From the NCBI GenBank assembly GCA_036925085.1, contig JAUPFP010000039.1, positions 186,001 to 250,000 of the forward strand: a DNA stretch of 64,000 nt, read 5' to 3'. Shown piece by piece: positions 1 to 10,675 of the stretch; position 1 is the stretch's first letter, and the number at the start of each line of letters is the position of its first letter. The position numbers and the translations under genes are program-made. The notes beneath the pieces were generated by a model. It worked only from the letters and a program-made list of their open reading frames with translations, ran no database searches and was not told the DNA's origin. Source of the DNA: Brachycybe producta (lineage: Eukaryota > Arthropoda > Diplopoda > Playtdesmida > Andrognathidae).

Positions 1-950
1 TTGACTAATCATAAGAAGACCCCTCATAGTAATCAGATGTAAGGCATAACTAAAAGGCTGTTTTTAGTTTAGTCGACTAATTTTATATTTTAGTATACTG
101 AATTTTTTAGTCGACTAAACATTTTAGTTGACTAACTAGTCGATTAAACAATTTTTTTTAAGTTGCACGGCACAAACAACGATAAATGTTGTAGGTGGAA
201 TGTTAGCATCTTATTGTGATTTCAGTGAGGAGGTGAGGTTTGGTTCTCAGCGAGCTAAGCGAGCTCATCAGCATCATTGTTTCTGATAACATTAGCTCAA
301 AATACTCTTTACTCTGCCACCTATAATCTAAAAATTTAAGAGACAAAATTCCAGCTCAAAAGCTACAAATTTAGTTGCAAAAAAACATTAAAAAGCTAGA
401 TTTTCTACCAAATATAATCTTCTACACTCGTTAGCACCCGGCCCGCTTAGCAGTGATGAGTATAAGGAGGAGGAGGATACTGAAAACCAGCTCCAATTAG
501 TGATGATGAGAAAATAAATTAACAGAATATGTGTAAATTGAATCAAAGTATAGAAGTTCCCTTTTAAGTCCATTAGCGCCACTTTACTTCTTCTTATTGC
601 ACATTTTTTTTTTAAAAAAATAATCGGCAATTAAAAAATCACAACTCACAATAATGTTGTTGCATCAAAGAACTAAAAAAAAAAATATGCAACTTTTTTT
701 AATGTTTCAATTTATATGACTTGTGTGACGTCAATTATTGCAATTGTGTTAGTTAAAAGTAATAATGTTTTTTTTTCCTATTATTTTTTTTTTTTTAGAA
801 AGTAACCCGTTACTAAGTTCTGATATAATCCACTTGTGCTAAAGGGCACCTCCTCCTGCTCCCCCCCCCCTTTTCATTATTTTTTGTTAAAAGTCCTACA
901 TACTATTGGTCGAGATATACAAGTTGTTCTAAAAAATAATATACCATGTA
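1..950. other. AT-rich non-coding DNA with short AGTCGACTAA repeats
   Basis: No convincing coding sequence. Positions about 60-150 carry several copies of the palindromic motif AGTCGACTAA, some inverted, giving a small self-complementary patch. The rest is AT-rich with poly-T and a poly-C run near 860. Confidence 0.5.
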
Positions 951-954
951 TACC

Positions 955-1145
955 AAGTCAATCTGCAGAATTAGTCAATCTGCAGAATGCCTAAACAATC
1001 TGCAAAACCACCAAACTGCTAGTGAATCTGCAAAATTCAACACATTTTAGGCGTTTAATTTTGCAGATTCACTAGCAGTTTAGTGGTTTTGCAAATTGCC
1101 TACGCAATCTGCAGATTGACTGATTCCGCAGATTGTCAATAACAT
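955..1145. repeat. Repeat family G: CAATCTGCAGA motif cluster with internal inverted repeat
   Basis: The motif CAATCTGCAGAATGCCTAA and variants recur every 20-30 bp. Around 1010-1100 the two halves form an inverted repeat: AAACCACCAAACTGCTAGTG on the left and its complement on the right. Related clusters sit at 5165-5225, 13830-14480 and 45185-45500. I do not recognise a named family. Confidence 0.6.
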
Positions 1146-1399
1146 ACACACTTCGCGTGTTGATAACTGAAATGTTTATTTTATTAAATTTAATTTAATA
1201 ATTTTATAATTAAAAGTAAATGTTATAATAAAGACTAGATATATAAAATGCATTATTATCTCAAGTATTGAAAATGTCCTCCATTCTGTCAAGGCAATGA
1301 AGGCATTGCTGATAATCAGGTGAGAAATTGCTCTGCAAACCTCAATTAACGTATCCCTGGTATTAATGCGACAATTCTGTTCAATTTCTTGCCATTTAT

Positions 1400-1606
1400 A
1401 CAATTATAAGCAAGGTATATTGAAGAGAATTGTTGCACAAATACAAGATAGCAATGTAATCTTGACCTTGAGAAAAAAAAGCGGTTCATTTATTCATTTA
1501 AATTTATATAATTTCCGACGTGCTGCAAGGTTTTTGACCTTGTTTGTACAGCGTTACTCAAAGAAGGAAGGAAACAACGAAGGATAGACGGGGCTTAATA
1601 TATTTT
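1400..1606 (-). mobile_element. Partial Helitron-like 5' segment
   Basis: On the minus strand this stretch matches the 5' half of the Helitron copies at 1609, 13512 and 23366: the GTTACTC segment, the ...ACGTCGGAA...TTTATATAAATTT block and the poly-T/TCTCAAGGTCAA block. It lies immediately downstream of the CTAG end of the neighbouring Helitron, so the two are arranged head to tail. No 3' hairpin is seen for this one. Confidence 0.45.
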
Positions 1607-1608
1607 AA

Positions 1609-2008
1609 CTAGTGGGGTAACCCGTCATAAATGACGGGAGCAAAATTCACAGGCAATTGTGCGCATGCGCGTCGTTTTTTCCTTTTTTTACTCCTTTCAT
1701 TTCAATTTCAGTCACCCCCTCCCACTTTTCTCTCTCTCTCCCTTCTACACTTTCCAACCTTTTCCCCTCCAACTTTTCTCTCTCTCTCTCTCTCCCTTCT
1801 ACACTTTCCAACCTTTTCCCCTCACCCCTCCCACTTTTCCCTCTCCCCCTTCTGCACTTTCCAAAGGAAGAGTTCAACAAATAGTTGACCTTGAGAAAAA
1901 AAAAAAAACGGTTCATTTATTCAAATTTATATAAATTCTGACGTGCTTCAATGGTTTTTGTACAGTTACTCCACACACACACACAGACCTGGGATATTAT
2001 ATATATAT
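1609..2008 (-). mobile_element. Non-autonomous Helitron, copy 1
   Basis: Read on the minus strand, the element ends with a 7-bp hairpin (CCCGTCA TTTA TGACGGG), then TTACCCCACTAG, followed by T. A hairpin about 10 bp before a terminal CTAG inserted next to T is the classic Helitron 3' end. The body has a CT-rich microsatellite-like tract and an ACACACA run. The 5' end is an AT-repeat followed by AATATCCC and is placed only approximately. There is no Rep/helicase ORF, so the copy is non-autonomous. Confidence 0.75.
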
Positions 2009-2009
2009 G

Positions 2010-3335
2010 TAAAAATAATTTAAATTTAAGAAATTAAACATGGCAAGTTATTAAACATCAAAATGTGTATACATTTTCGGACCACCCTGTATATACTGTA
2101 TACCTTTATAAGTTTGACTTCACACCTGTATTAATTTTGTATTAATTTGCCTGAGGGACAGGACAGACACATTGAAAAAAAAGAGGAAAAACAACACGAT
2201 TTGTTTTACTTGGCTCAATAAATGTTTTTAACAATTTCTTAAACTATTAAAAATTGTAATTAGGCAATGTGAAACAAAAAAAAAAGAAGTTACAACGCCA
2301 ATATAACAACAACAATCACACACAGAATTGTAAATTTGTAATCATTGAAAACTGCTTAGAACCAATGTGTTAATTTTACTTGTTTCTAAAAGTAATAAAA
2401 GATATGAAAAAAATGTTTTAAACATGTTTTATGAACAACTGATTTGAGAATTCTCGTTTGTCTTGTATTTCAGTAGAGAAACTAGAAAGTATTTTAGAAA
2501 CTAGAACGATACACCTCAATCACTTTTCATGTTTGATATATCTTTCAAAATAAACTCTTTTTATCTATGACAAAAATTTTTAAAAAATATCATCCACATA
2601 AAAAGTTTATTTTGAAAGATATCAACATTAAAATACATTTTTAAACTGCCAAAAAAAAGTTTATTTTGAAAGATATATAAGCATACCATGAAATTGTTCA
2701 AAAATGTACATCATGACAATATATTTCAAAATAAACGTTTTATACATATATATAAAAAAATAAATTTTGAACTATTTCTTCATGAATTACTTTTAAATAA
2801 TTCCTTTACTCTTCTAGTTCCTAACACACTTTGAATTTTTTTTCAAAATAACCGTTTTATGGAAGTAAATACTAGATTTACTTTTATGTTAAAAAAATAA
2901 CAAGAATAACTGTAGTAGACCAATTTTAAACAGCCATTAAACGTTTATTTTGAAAGATATCGTCACGAAATTACTTTGACGTAATTTCTTAACTAGTCTA
3001 CTTTCGAACAAACTTTTAATTTTCTTTTTAAATTATTTCTAATTATGAGCAAGATGATTTTTTTAAAATCTGTTAGCTACTTTTATGAATAGTAGTTGCT
3101 CAATCAAGAGGCTTAAGAAGCCAAGAGAAATAAGTGACATTTTTACACAAACAAAAATAGAGATAATTACGCCATTTTGTCAATAAAATGATAAAAAAAA
3201 AATTTAGTGTGGACCTTAGACCATGTAGGGAGGGTCTAAGATGTGAACAAGAGAAATAAATAAAAAAAGCTGCTGAATTGCAGCATTTATAAGCCATCAC
3301 AACGTCAGAATTATAACATTGATGTCTATGGGGGT
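2010..3335. repeat. AT-rich DNA with degenerate family D fold-back copies
   Basis: Pieces of the dominant fold-back family D are recognisable at about 2440-3000: AGAAACTAGAA, TTTCAAAATAAAC and its complement GTTTATTTTGAAAGATATC, and a CTTCTAGTTTCTAA end. They are too decayed to set borders. No gene is visible. Confidence 0.5.
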
Positions 3336-3341
3336 GTCTTA

Positions 3342-3629
3342 TACCTGATAATTTAAATGCATTTAAATAATAAATGTGTTCTACAGAGCCCTGTGAAGGA
3401 CAAACAAACAATATGTCGAATTCAATTTATTCAGTTAATAATCTGAAAATATTGAGTTAATACTTAATATATAAACTATTTGACAAAATATTGATTTAGT
3501 ATTTCAATTTTAAAATATTAATAATAACGTCAATTTTTATTTGGTGTTCATGTCCTTAACTGGATTCCGTCTTAATTCAACTAAACACATTTAATTTGAA
3601 TTCATTTAACTCATGGTGTGTACAAGGTA
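3342..3629 (-). mobile_element. Harbinger-type MITE (family E), copy 1
   Basis: Terminal inverted repeats TACCTGATAATTT... and ...GTGTACAAGGTA. Flanked on both sides by TTA, a 3-bp target duplication of the TWA type used by PIF/Harbinger elements. The body matches copies at 10676, 17761, 31013, 49294 and 50792, including the block TCCTTNACAGGGCTCTGTAGAA. No coding capacity. Confidence 0.75.
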
Positions 3630-3689
3630 TTACTACTTTGAGAATTCAATTTACTGCAGAATGTTGCTTTTGTCACTTATTCCTGTTGG

Positions 3690-3995
3690 CTCCTCAATTA
3701 ATATAGAATTGACGTCACTAACACAACTTTTAAATGACGTCATTGCTTACTTAAGCAAAAGATAGCAAAAACAGCTGAGGGGGTGTTAAGGGGAGGTGGT
3801 TGTTAGAAAAGGGGGGAGGGAGGGAGAAAGAGATTTGAAAGAAAAGCAAGAAAAAAAGGCGGAACCAACCAACCAAAGATCAAGAAAACAAGAAGAACTT
3901 TTTAAGAAGAAGAAGAAGTATAGGAATAATATGTGTGTGCGCCCGTATATATTGAGGCCGTGGCGGCGACAGTCAGTCTACATCACACCTGGGCT
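3690..3995 (+). promoter_or_regulatory. Possible promoter patch with two CRE sites and TATA
   Basis: Two CRE-like sites, GACGTCA near 3711 and TGACGTCA near 3734, precede purine-rich DNA and a TATATATTGAGG box at about 3946. A GGCGGCGACAGTCAGTCT segment follows. A similar TATA-GAGGCG-CTGTCTG-CACCTG module recurs elsewhere in the window. No ORF worth calling follows, so this is only a candidate. Confidence 0.25.
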
Positions 3996-3999
3996 CCAT

Positions 4000-4350
4000 T
4001 CTAGTTTTTTTTCTCTCTCTCTCTCAGTCTCTCTCTCCTTTTCTTATTCTCTTTTTACAAAACAGCAAGAAAATAGTATATATTTAATACATAACAATAA
4101 CAAAAATATAACTTAAAAGGCGATTTTTATAAAAGAAAATCAAGATAAAAATATAATATTGAAGAGAGAGAGAGAGGAGGAGGGAGGAGAGGGGAGGAAT
4201 AGGTGGGTGGGTGGTTATCAAATGATAATATTTGGGTATCTTTATGAGAAATCATCTATTATCAAAATATGATAATCATAAAGTATTGTTAATTTTTTTT
4301 TTCGTCACTTTTTTTCAAATTTATTTTTCTGTTTTTTCTGTATTTTCCTA
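4000..4350. repeat. CT/GA microsatellites and AT-rich DNA
   Basis: A (CT)n-like tract lies at about 4012-4038 and a GA-rich tract at 4160-4200, followed by AT-rich sequence. No gene is visible. Confidence 0.6.
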
Positions 4351-4352
4351 TT

Positions 4353-4522
4353 TTTAATTATATATTTGCATAAATTTGCATATTTTGTAATGGCTGCTTT
4401 TATATTAAGTTAATATAAAAGAATGAGAATTGATTTTAAAATCAATTCTCATTCTTTTATATTAACTTCATATAAAGCAGCCATTACAAAATATGCAAAT
4501 TTATACAAATATATAATTAAAC
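4353..4522. repeat. 170-bp near-perfect palindrome without spacer
   Basis: The arms meet at GATTTTAAAATC (centre about 4437/4438) and pair nearly base for base out to TTTAATTATATA / TATATAATTAAA. There is no loop segment. No target duplication was found and the arms match no other family here. Confidence 0.75.
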
Positions 4523-4599
4523 GGAATTTAACATTTTTTTTTTCGTGAATATTATAAGTTTCAAAATTAATTTTAAGTTGGTTTTAAAATTATAAAATG

Positions 4600-5160
4600 T
4601 CGTTTGAAACTCTCTTGTGACTATTTATATATCTTTCAGGTGCAAAATGATTAAGAAACTTGACTGTGTTTTAGATACTAGAATGGTAGCTTAATCATTT
4701 AAGATTATTTTCACGTTGATATATATATATATATATTTTTAAATAAACTTTTTATGTCAAGTTTGAATATTTTCAAACTAGGTCCCATAAAAAAGTTTAT
4801 TTTGAAAGATATCAAACAGGAATAACGGTTATCCCCCCCCCCTTTCTAGTTTCTAAAATAATTTCTTCTAAAATGTAAAATAACCTGGAATTTGAAAATC
4901 AAACTGTTCATAAAAGGAACAAAAAAATATATAGAAATTTTAGAAACTAGACTAGTAGTGTTCATGTTAATATCTTACAAAATAAACTTTTTTTCTAACA
5001 ATTTCTTATTCTCGATTTTCGTTTTTCAATTTCTTTTTTCACTTCTTATTGAAACTGCAACAAAAAGTTTATTTTTTTAATGATTTTAGTGATTCAGCGT
5101 AAAATATCTAACTGAACATAAGTTGTTACTCTTCTAGTTTCTAATATGCTAACACTTTCA
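4600..5160. mobile_element. Two adjacent family D fold-back copies
   Basis: Two degenerate copies are seen at about 4600-4870 and 4875-5160. Each has the ATCTTTCAGGTGCAAAATG end, the AGAAACTAGA block, the TTTCAAAATAAACTTT block and their complements. No coding potential. Confidence 0.6.
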
Positions 5161-5164
5161 AAGT

Positions 5165-5225
5165 TTGAACTCCTGCAGATTGCCTAGGCAATCTGCAGAT
5201 TGGCTGATTCCGCAGATTGACAGTA
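5165..5225. repeat. Family G motif cluster, short
   Basis: CTGCAGATTGCCTAGGCAATCTGCAG is a 26-bp perfect palindrome made of the family G motif (written here as a description of 5173-5198); it is followed by a TGATTCCGCAGATTG copy as at 1110-1135. Confidence 0.55.
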
Positions 5226-5328
5226 ACATATATAAAATTGTTTTTCAATGGAGTTTTATTAACGTTTTATTTATTAAATATTGGTTTAAGTATGGAGCTT
5301 ATTTTTTATGTTCAAAACCAATTATTAT

Positions 5329-5601
5329 GGCTCGGATTTTTATGCAATATCGAGCAAATGTTTCTCAATTTATGGCTCAAGAGCCAATTATTGCGGAATT
5401 ATGCTTTTTCTAATCAAAAACGCTGATTTGAGGCTAGACGTCTAATTACTATCATTACATTCTAGCCTCTAACCAGTCTTTTCGATTTTTTTTTTTTAAA
5501 AACCATAATTATTGGTTGATCTAAACGGACGACTTGTGACAGCACAATTAGCTCTTGGGCCACAGATTGAGAAACTTGATATTACATACAAATCCGAGCC
5601 C
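5329..5601. mobile_element. hAT-like MITE (family B), copy 1
   Basis: Terminal inverted repeats GGCTCGGATTTTTATG and its complement near 5590-5601, with inner repeats GTTTCTCAATTTATGGC / CACAGATTGAGAAAC. The core carries the GGCTAGA...TCTAGCCTC fold-back. Related copies are at 7937, 8391 and 33366. It is non-coding. Confidence 0.65.
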
Positions 5602-5603
5602 TA

Positions 5604-6250
5604 CCACAATTAGTAATTAGTGATTGTGTAAATTTGTTTGTTCTTTGAAAATAAATAAATGTTTAACCTAGCAAATGACCTTCCCCGAAGAATGAAGGGA
5701 ACATTATTGTTCCACTTTCGTCAAAACCATAACAACATTCCTTTGCAATTTCGCAAACCCCATCATTACCTAAAGCTTATTGTTTTATATATTTATCCTC
5801 ATTATTATAATACATATATATATATTTATGTCTCCTTTTTATATTTTGTACGAATTGCAATATTGCGTGACTCACTCAACTGACTCAAAAAAACAAATTG
5901 AAGAGAAATCAAGTGACGTCATCAGAGTAAATGTCCTAAATTTTGTTAGGTAACTTTTAAGGAAGTTGTTGTTAACAAATATTATTTTTAGTGACAAACA
6001 AATTTTCAAAAAAAGGGCTAAAAAAATCTATAGGGAAAAGTGAAGATTTGTAATAACTAAAGTCAAAACGTTTATGCAAATAAAAATTCACAAAATCTGC
6101 AAATTTGTTTTTGGAAATTGTGTGTTTTATGCAAATAAAAGGAAATTTTTTTAAAAAATCCAAAATATGCAAGAAAATTGTTTAATTTTATGGAAATATT
6201 TACCGATATAATAGTAAAATTAAACTTAATTTAATGTCTGAAGCAATTAA
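5604..6250. other. AT-rich DNA, no gene seen
   Basis: No exon-like sequence. Short inverted pieces such as ATGCAAATAAAA are repeated around 6070-6170. Confidence 0.5.
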
Positions 6251-6251
6251 G

Positions 6252-6720
6252 ACGGTTTTAAAGTGTTAACTCACAGGCAGTTAGAAATCGGGGAGAACTT
6301 CAGTTGGCTCCGCCCTTGTTATGACGACCGGCAACTTCTAATTGGTTTGTTGTGTGGTTCGATGTTGAAAAGGGCGGAGCATGTAACGTCAGACTACATA
6401 ACAAACCAATTAGAAATTGCCGGTCGTCATAACAAGGGCGGAGCCAACTGAAGATCTCCCCGATTTCTAACTGCCTGTGTAAACTCTTGATTATACTGTC
6501 TTTCAATTACAAAATGAAAAAAAAGCTTGAATGTCTTTTTTAGAAACTAGACGGGCAGTTCAATCACTTAAGGGCTATTTTCATGTTGATATCTTTCAAA
6601 ATAAGCTTTTTATGTGATAAGTTGATAACCCAGCTTTAAGCTTCTGTCTATAAAAAGTGATTTTTAGATACACTTCTAGTTTTTAAAACGTTTTCTGTTT
6701 ATAAACCAGAAGCAATAATA
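6252..6720. mobile_element. Family D fold-back copy split by a family A insertion
   Basis: AAGACGGTTTTAAAGTG and GTTAACTC lie left of the family A element, and GTAAACTCTTGATTATACTG followed by CTTTCAATTACAAAATG lies right of it. Joined, they reconstruct the usual family D end (GGTTTTAAAGTGTAAAC...CTCTTGATTATTCTG). The family A element therefore inserted into an older D element. Confidence 0.65.
6273..6478. mobile_element. Mutator-like fold-back MITE (family A), copy 1
   Basis: 206-bp near-palindrome with ends ACAGGCAGTTAGAAATCGGG and the complement. It is flanked by GTTAACTC and GTAAACTC, an 8-bp target duplication with one mismatch. Other copies are at 18625, 31869 and 32500. Long inverted arms plus an 8-9 bp duplication point to a Mutator/MULE-type fold-back. 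Confidence 0.75.
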
Positions 6721-7645
6721 GAAAAATAAATCCTTTTTTAGAATCTTTTATGTCCAAAAAAAAGAAGTGATTTTTTGAAATTATGTAAATTTATGCAAAT
6801 TTTCAAATATATTACACACAACAATTGGTGCATTTTTATGAATTTTTGTTTTGAATTAAAATTCTTATTGCACATATGACACTCATATGATAACATAATA
6901 TACTCACAAAATGGGTTGGGAGAACCAACATTATGAATTTTTGTGTATTTTATTCAAACTTTTGGCCTTAATAATGACTTATTTTAAAAGATTTTTTTTT
7001 TAAAAAAAGAAGACAAAATCATCTTTTAAAAAATAAAAAAAATTACTTAAGAAACTCGTTCAGAGAAGAAAAAAAGAAGTTTTTCTTGGAATGTTTACAC
7101 ATGTGTTAGTGGCTATGACACATACACGACAGCTAACACCTGTGCCACAATTATTATTAGAATAATATATAGATAGAAGATATATACAGAAGTCACAGGT
7201 GGCCAACATTAATGAGGTTCAAAGGCCACAAAACGTCTTAAAATGAGCCACAGATTGTGAAACAACCAACACCCATATTTTTTTTAACCAACTTAAAACT
7301 TGGCAACTTTAAAACTTTTCCTTTTTTTTTGTCAAAGTTGCAACAAAAATAAAAGTTGTAACAAAGTTTTTTACAAAATAAAAAGTTTCAACAAACAAGA
7401 AATCAACTTTAAACCTGAATTGAAAATGTCATTTTTATGTGTACATTTTGGAAACTTGAGATATTTCTATCTTATCTTACCACTGAACAAACACATAATA
7501 TAACAGAAAAATAATACAATTTCAAGTTTATTTTTTTAAAAAAAAATCTTAAATAAAAATTGACACAAGACAGAATTAATCAATCAATCAATGATAGAAT
7601 CATATTAAATCTTTCACACTTGAAAATAGCCAATATTTTCGAGTT
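6720..7645. other. AT-rich DNA, no gene seen
   Basis: Poly-A and poly-T tracts and a short CACACATGTG patch near 7095-7135. No coding or RNA gene is recognised. Confidence 0.5.
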
Positions 7646-7649
7646 TTCT

Positions 7650-7853
7650 TAGTTACTTTACTATAAGAGGAAAGCTTGTGACGTCAGAAGGGTTAACAAA
7701 AAAAAATTAGAATTTACGTCATTTAGTCTGATAGAAAACGATTCTCAACAATTTAAACAATTCATAATTAAACAATTTTTGTTGTTATCGCTTTTTAATC
7801 AGATGTCAATCCATCTGACGTCACAAGCTTGATTCTTATAGTGAGGAAACTAT
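7650..7853. mobile_element. Fold-back element with AAGCTTGTGACGTCAG arms
   Basis: The left arm ACTATAAGAGGAAAGCTTG and TGACGTCAGA pair with TCTGACGTCACAAGCTTG and TTCTTATAGTGAGG on the right. A CRE-like TGACGTCA is present in each arm. I found one copy in the window and no clear target duplication. Confidence 0.55.
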
Positions 7854-7936
7854 AAATGCTTCTTTTTTTGTTAATTATGTATGTGTACGGTGCTCTGTAA
7901 AGGACGCAAAGGCAAATTTACTATTTGTTATTAGTA

Positions 7937-8229
7937 GGACTCGGATTTTTATGCAAAATATCAAGCAAACGTTTCTTAATTGTGAAGCAACAATCCCGGA
8001 TTAAATCAACCAACAATTATGTGTTTTCAATAAAAAAAACACCAGTTAGAGGCTAGAACTCTAGTTGACAACTTATTGCAACAAAACATCTAGCGAAAGG
8101 CTGGTTATTAAGCCTTTCTGATTAGAAAAAGCATACTTGCAGTTGCTCTAATAATGATTACTTAACAATTGGCACATGGGCCACAGATTGAGAAACAGTT
8201 GGCTGATAAGTGCATACAAATCCGAGCCA
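7937..8229. mobile_element. hAT-like MITE (family B), copy 2
   Basis: Ends AGGACTCGGATTTTTATGC and CATACAAATCCGAGCC. The inner GTTTCTTAAT / ATTGAGAAAC blocks match the other copies. The core contains GTTAGAGGCTAGA. Confidence 0.6.
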
Positions 8230-8390
8230 TAGACTGTTATTATTACAAACTTTAATTTTACATTACAAACTTCACAATCAATGTTATCAGCTTATCACAA
8301 ACTTGAATTCGTAATTACAAGTTGTACAATTTGTAATTACAATTATTTATTTTTTTTGTAATTTATAATTGTGAATTGAAGTTTGTAATA

Positions 8391-8692
8391 AGTAGGGCTC
8401 GGATTTTTATGTAATATCAAGCAAATGTTTCTCAATCTGTGGCCCAAGAGCCAATTGTGAAGTAATCATCATCATTAGAGCAACTGCAATATCATGCGTT
8501 TTCTAATCAAAAAGGCCGGTTAGAGGCTAGATGTCTAGTTAATATCAGTTTTCAACTAGATTTCTAGCCTCCATTCAGTGTTTTTTTATTAGAAAAAAAT
8601 CATAATTGTTGGTTATCTACTTCACAATTGGCTCTTGGGCCAGAGATTGAGAAACATTTGCTTGATATTGCATAAAAATCCGAGCCCTGGTA
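8391..8692. mobile_element. hAT-like MITE (family B), copy 3 with 8-bp duplication
   Basis: Best-preserved copy. TAGGGCTCGGATTTTTATG on the left and its complement on the right form the termini. The element is bounded by GTAATAAG on both sides, an 8-bp target duplication as expected of hAT elements. No transposase is encoded. Confidence 0.7.
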
Positions 8693-8809
8693 ATAAGCTA
8701 ATAAGAAATTGCGAATTATTACGAATTTGTATGCAATTTATAAGTTTTTAAATAACAAATGGTAAATTTGCAAAGTATGGTCCTTTACAGGGCTCCGTAT
8801 ATATGTGTG

Positions 8810-9390
8810 ATTTTTTAATAAAAAGTGATTTATTATTGAAAGAAATATTAATTAATTCAGATTTTTAAATAGATACAAAAGAGAGATTTAAAATAATTCT
8901 AATTGGACAAGTTAAGAGGGGAAATTTTTTGTTGTTGAAAAAAAAAATGGACTAAAAAAGGATGGGGGGCGGGGGGGGGAGGTGTTTTATAGTTAGGCAG
9001 AAAAATGCGAAAACAGGTGGATAACACACACATATTTGAGTAAATGTTGAAAGTTAAACCTGGGCGGTTATCAGGTGTACCCACTCATACCTCTCAGGTG
9101 CCCAAATCTATATTACCACCTCACCCCCTACCCCCCTTATACTCCTATAACATTATTGGAAGAAAAATTCCCCTTATGTAAAAAAAAAAAAAGAACTAAC
9201 TGCCTTTACACGTAGAAACACATTGGTAACAAACACGTGTCCTTATGTTGTAGGCCAATGTGTTCATCCATCCCACACAGCTGAACTTCACCCCATTTCA
9301 GTCCACCCTCCCCTCCCCCCATTCCCCTTATCATAAGGAGAAGGAGGTGAAGGAATGCCAATGAAACACCCCCTTAAAAAGAGAGAAAGT
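8810..9390. other. AT-rich DNA with C-rich and G-rich runs, no gene seen
   Basis: Contains a G-run near 8966-8980 and C-rich patches near 9120 and 9300. No exon is recognised. Confidence 0.5.
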
Positions 9391-9394
9391 TCTT

Positions 9395-9440
9395 TTCTTA
9401 TGGCTGACGCCACACTGTCTGGTTCACACCTGTGTGCCAT
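9395..9440 (+). promoter_or_regulatory. Recurrent GACGCCACACTGTCTG / CACACCTG module
   Basis: GCTGACGCCACACTGTCTGG followed by TTCACACCTGTG resembles segments at 3945-3993, 13001-13050 and, inverted, 16367-16412. Its function is unknown. It may be a core-promoter patch or an unclassified repeat. Confidence 0.25.
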
Positions 9441-9444
9441 TGCA

Positions 9445-9835
9445 ACGTTTTCAAGTCAGTCACAGTGAGTGAGGCTCTCTTTTTTTTTTCTACACACAAC
9501 CTCCTTGTGTGTGTATTATATTCCCCTACCTCCCCCCCACCCCCTTCTTCTTCATCGTGATCTTTAACCGATGGATGGCCTTAGTCCACTTCGATCTTCG
9601 AACCTCCTTCCTCCACTTATTGCTCAAGCCCTTTAACCACCCACTTTTTGGTCACAATTGAGAATAACCATCACACATCTTCTCCTCCCACTCCTCCCAC
9701 TGCCTTCAGTGAGGCAACATTCACGCCTTCTTCTATCTAACAGTTACAAGTTACTTTTATTACATAGATCTGCTTTTTTTTCTTCTTCTCTGGCCCACAT
9801 CATCCCACATTAGTTAACATTAAATGGAAACAAAA
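9445..9835. other. CT-rich non-coding stretch
   Basis: Runs of CT- and C-rich sequence (9470-9560, 9680-9790). No coding feature is supported. Confidence 0.45.
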
Positions 9836-9837
9836 AT

Positions 9838-9945
9838 ATAATGCTTCTTGCAATCAAAGAGACTGGTTAGAGGCTAGAATTATTGTAGATTTAATATAGC
9901 CTCTAACCAGCCTCTTTTGATTACAAAAACAAACATAATTTAGAA
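9838..9945. mobile_element. Small fold-back (family C), copy 1
   Basis: GCAATCAAAGAGACTGG and TTAGAGGCTAGA on the left pair with AGCCTCTAACCAGCCTC and TTTTGATTACAAA on the right. Related copies lie at 37615, 44715, 45000, 48955 and 50685. Confidence 0.6.
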
Positions 9946-9984
9946 ATGCAAACAGATTTATGCAATAAAAATATCAGTATCTCG

Positions 9985-10460
9985 AACTCTTGATTATTCT
10001 TTTTCTTTCAAGTGCAAAATTAAGAAAAACTAGAAGGCAGTTTAACAAACTAGAAGGGTAACCCAATCTTTCAAAATGAACTTTTTAATTGTATATCTCC
10101 TTAAAGTTGGATCATTTTCAAACTGACATAAAAAGTTTATTTTAAAATGCATCCACATTAAAAGTCAATCACTTTTGCCTTTCTAGTTTCTAAAATAATT
10201 TTAAAGTTTTTCTTCATTTTTCACCTGAAAAACAAAATTAACCTTTCATGTTGATATCTCTTTCAAAATAGGCTTTTTAAGTGAGTTTGAAAGTGAACCA
10301 ATTTTAAGCAGACTACTTTTAAAAATAAATGTGTATAGAAAACGTTTATTTTGAAAGATCTGACAACTACCCTTCTAGTTTCTAAAAACACTTTCTAGTT
10401 TTTCATTAAAATGATCTTTTAAAACAGAATAAATCTGTAGTTCGAAGTTAACCATCTTAA
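9985..10460. mobile_element. Two adjacent family D fold-back copies
   Basis: Both carry the CTTGATTATTCT-type end, AACTAGAAGG, a TTTCAAAATRARCTTTTTA block and its complement, and the CTTCTAGTTTCTAAAA end. Borders are approximate. Confidence 0.6.
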
Positions 10461-10675
10461 GGCGGTTTTAATTGGTTGTTTTTAAATTGAACTCAGGTTA
10501 TCTATTATGATATGTATATTTAATTTAATTTTAATCATGATTATTTTTTTCTTCTTCTTAAAATAACTGTTTTTTTAGTTTTAAAATAGAAATTCTTAAA
10601 AGATTTATTTATTGAAATTTTCAGAACATGTTTATTCTCTCAATGAATAATCTTAATTTAAATGAAATTGATTTA

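Larger units (their letters stand above)
7885..8808. repeat. Large inverted repeat enclosing two hAT-like MITEs
   Basis: The left arm (ACGGTGCTCTGTAAAGGAC, then CAAATTTACTATTTGTTATT) pairs with the right arm (AATAACAAATGGTAAATTTG, then GGTCCTTTACAGGGCTCCGT). Two family B MITEs lie between the arms. The arms resemble the GGGCTCTGTAGAA part of family E. Confidence 0.5.

Noticed and set aside
1631..1934. Overlapping Ser/Leu/Pro-rich and Arg/Glu-rich frames in the Helitron
   Set aside because: They are translations of a CT/GA-rich tract and recur wherever the Helitron is copied (23.34-23.7 kb).
6263..6506. Frames of 60-90 codons at 6263, 18671 and 32406 with a shared protein sequence
   Set aside because: All are translations of the family A fold-back arms; similarity reflects the MITE.
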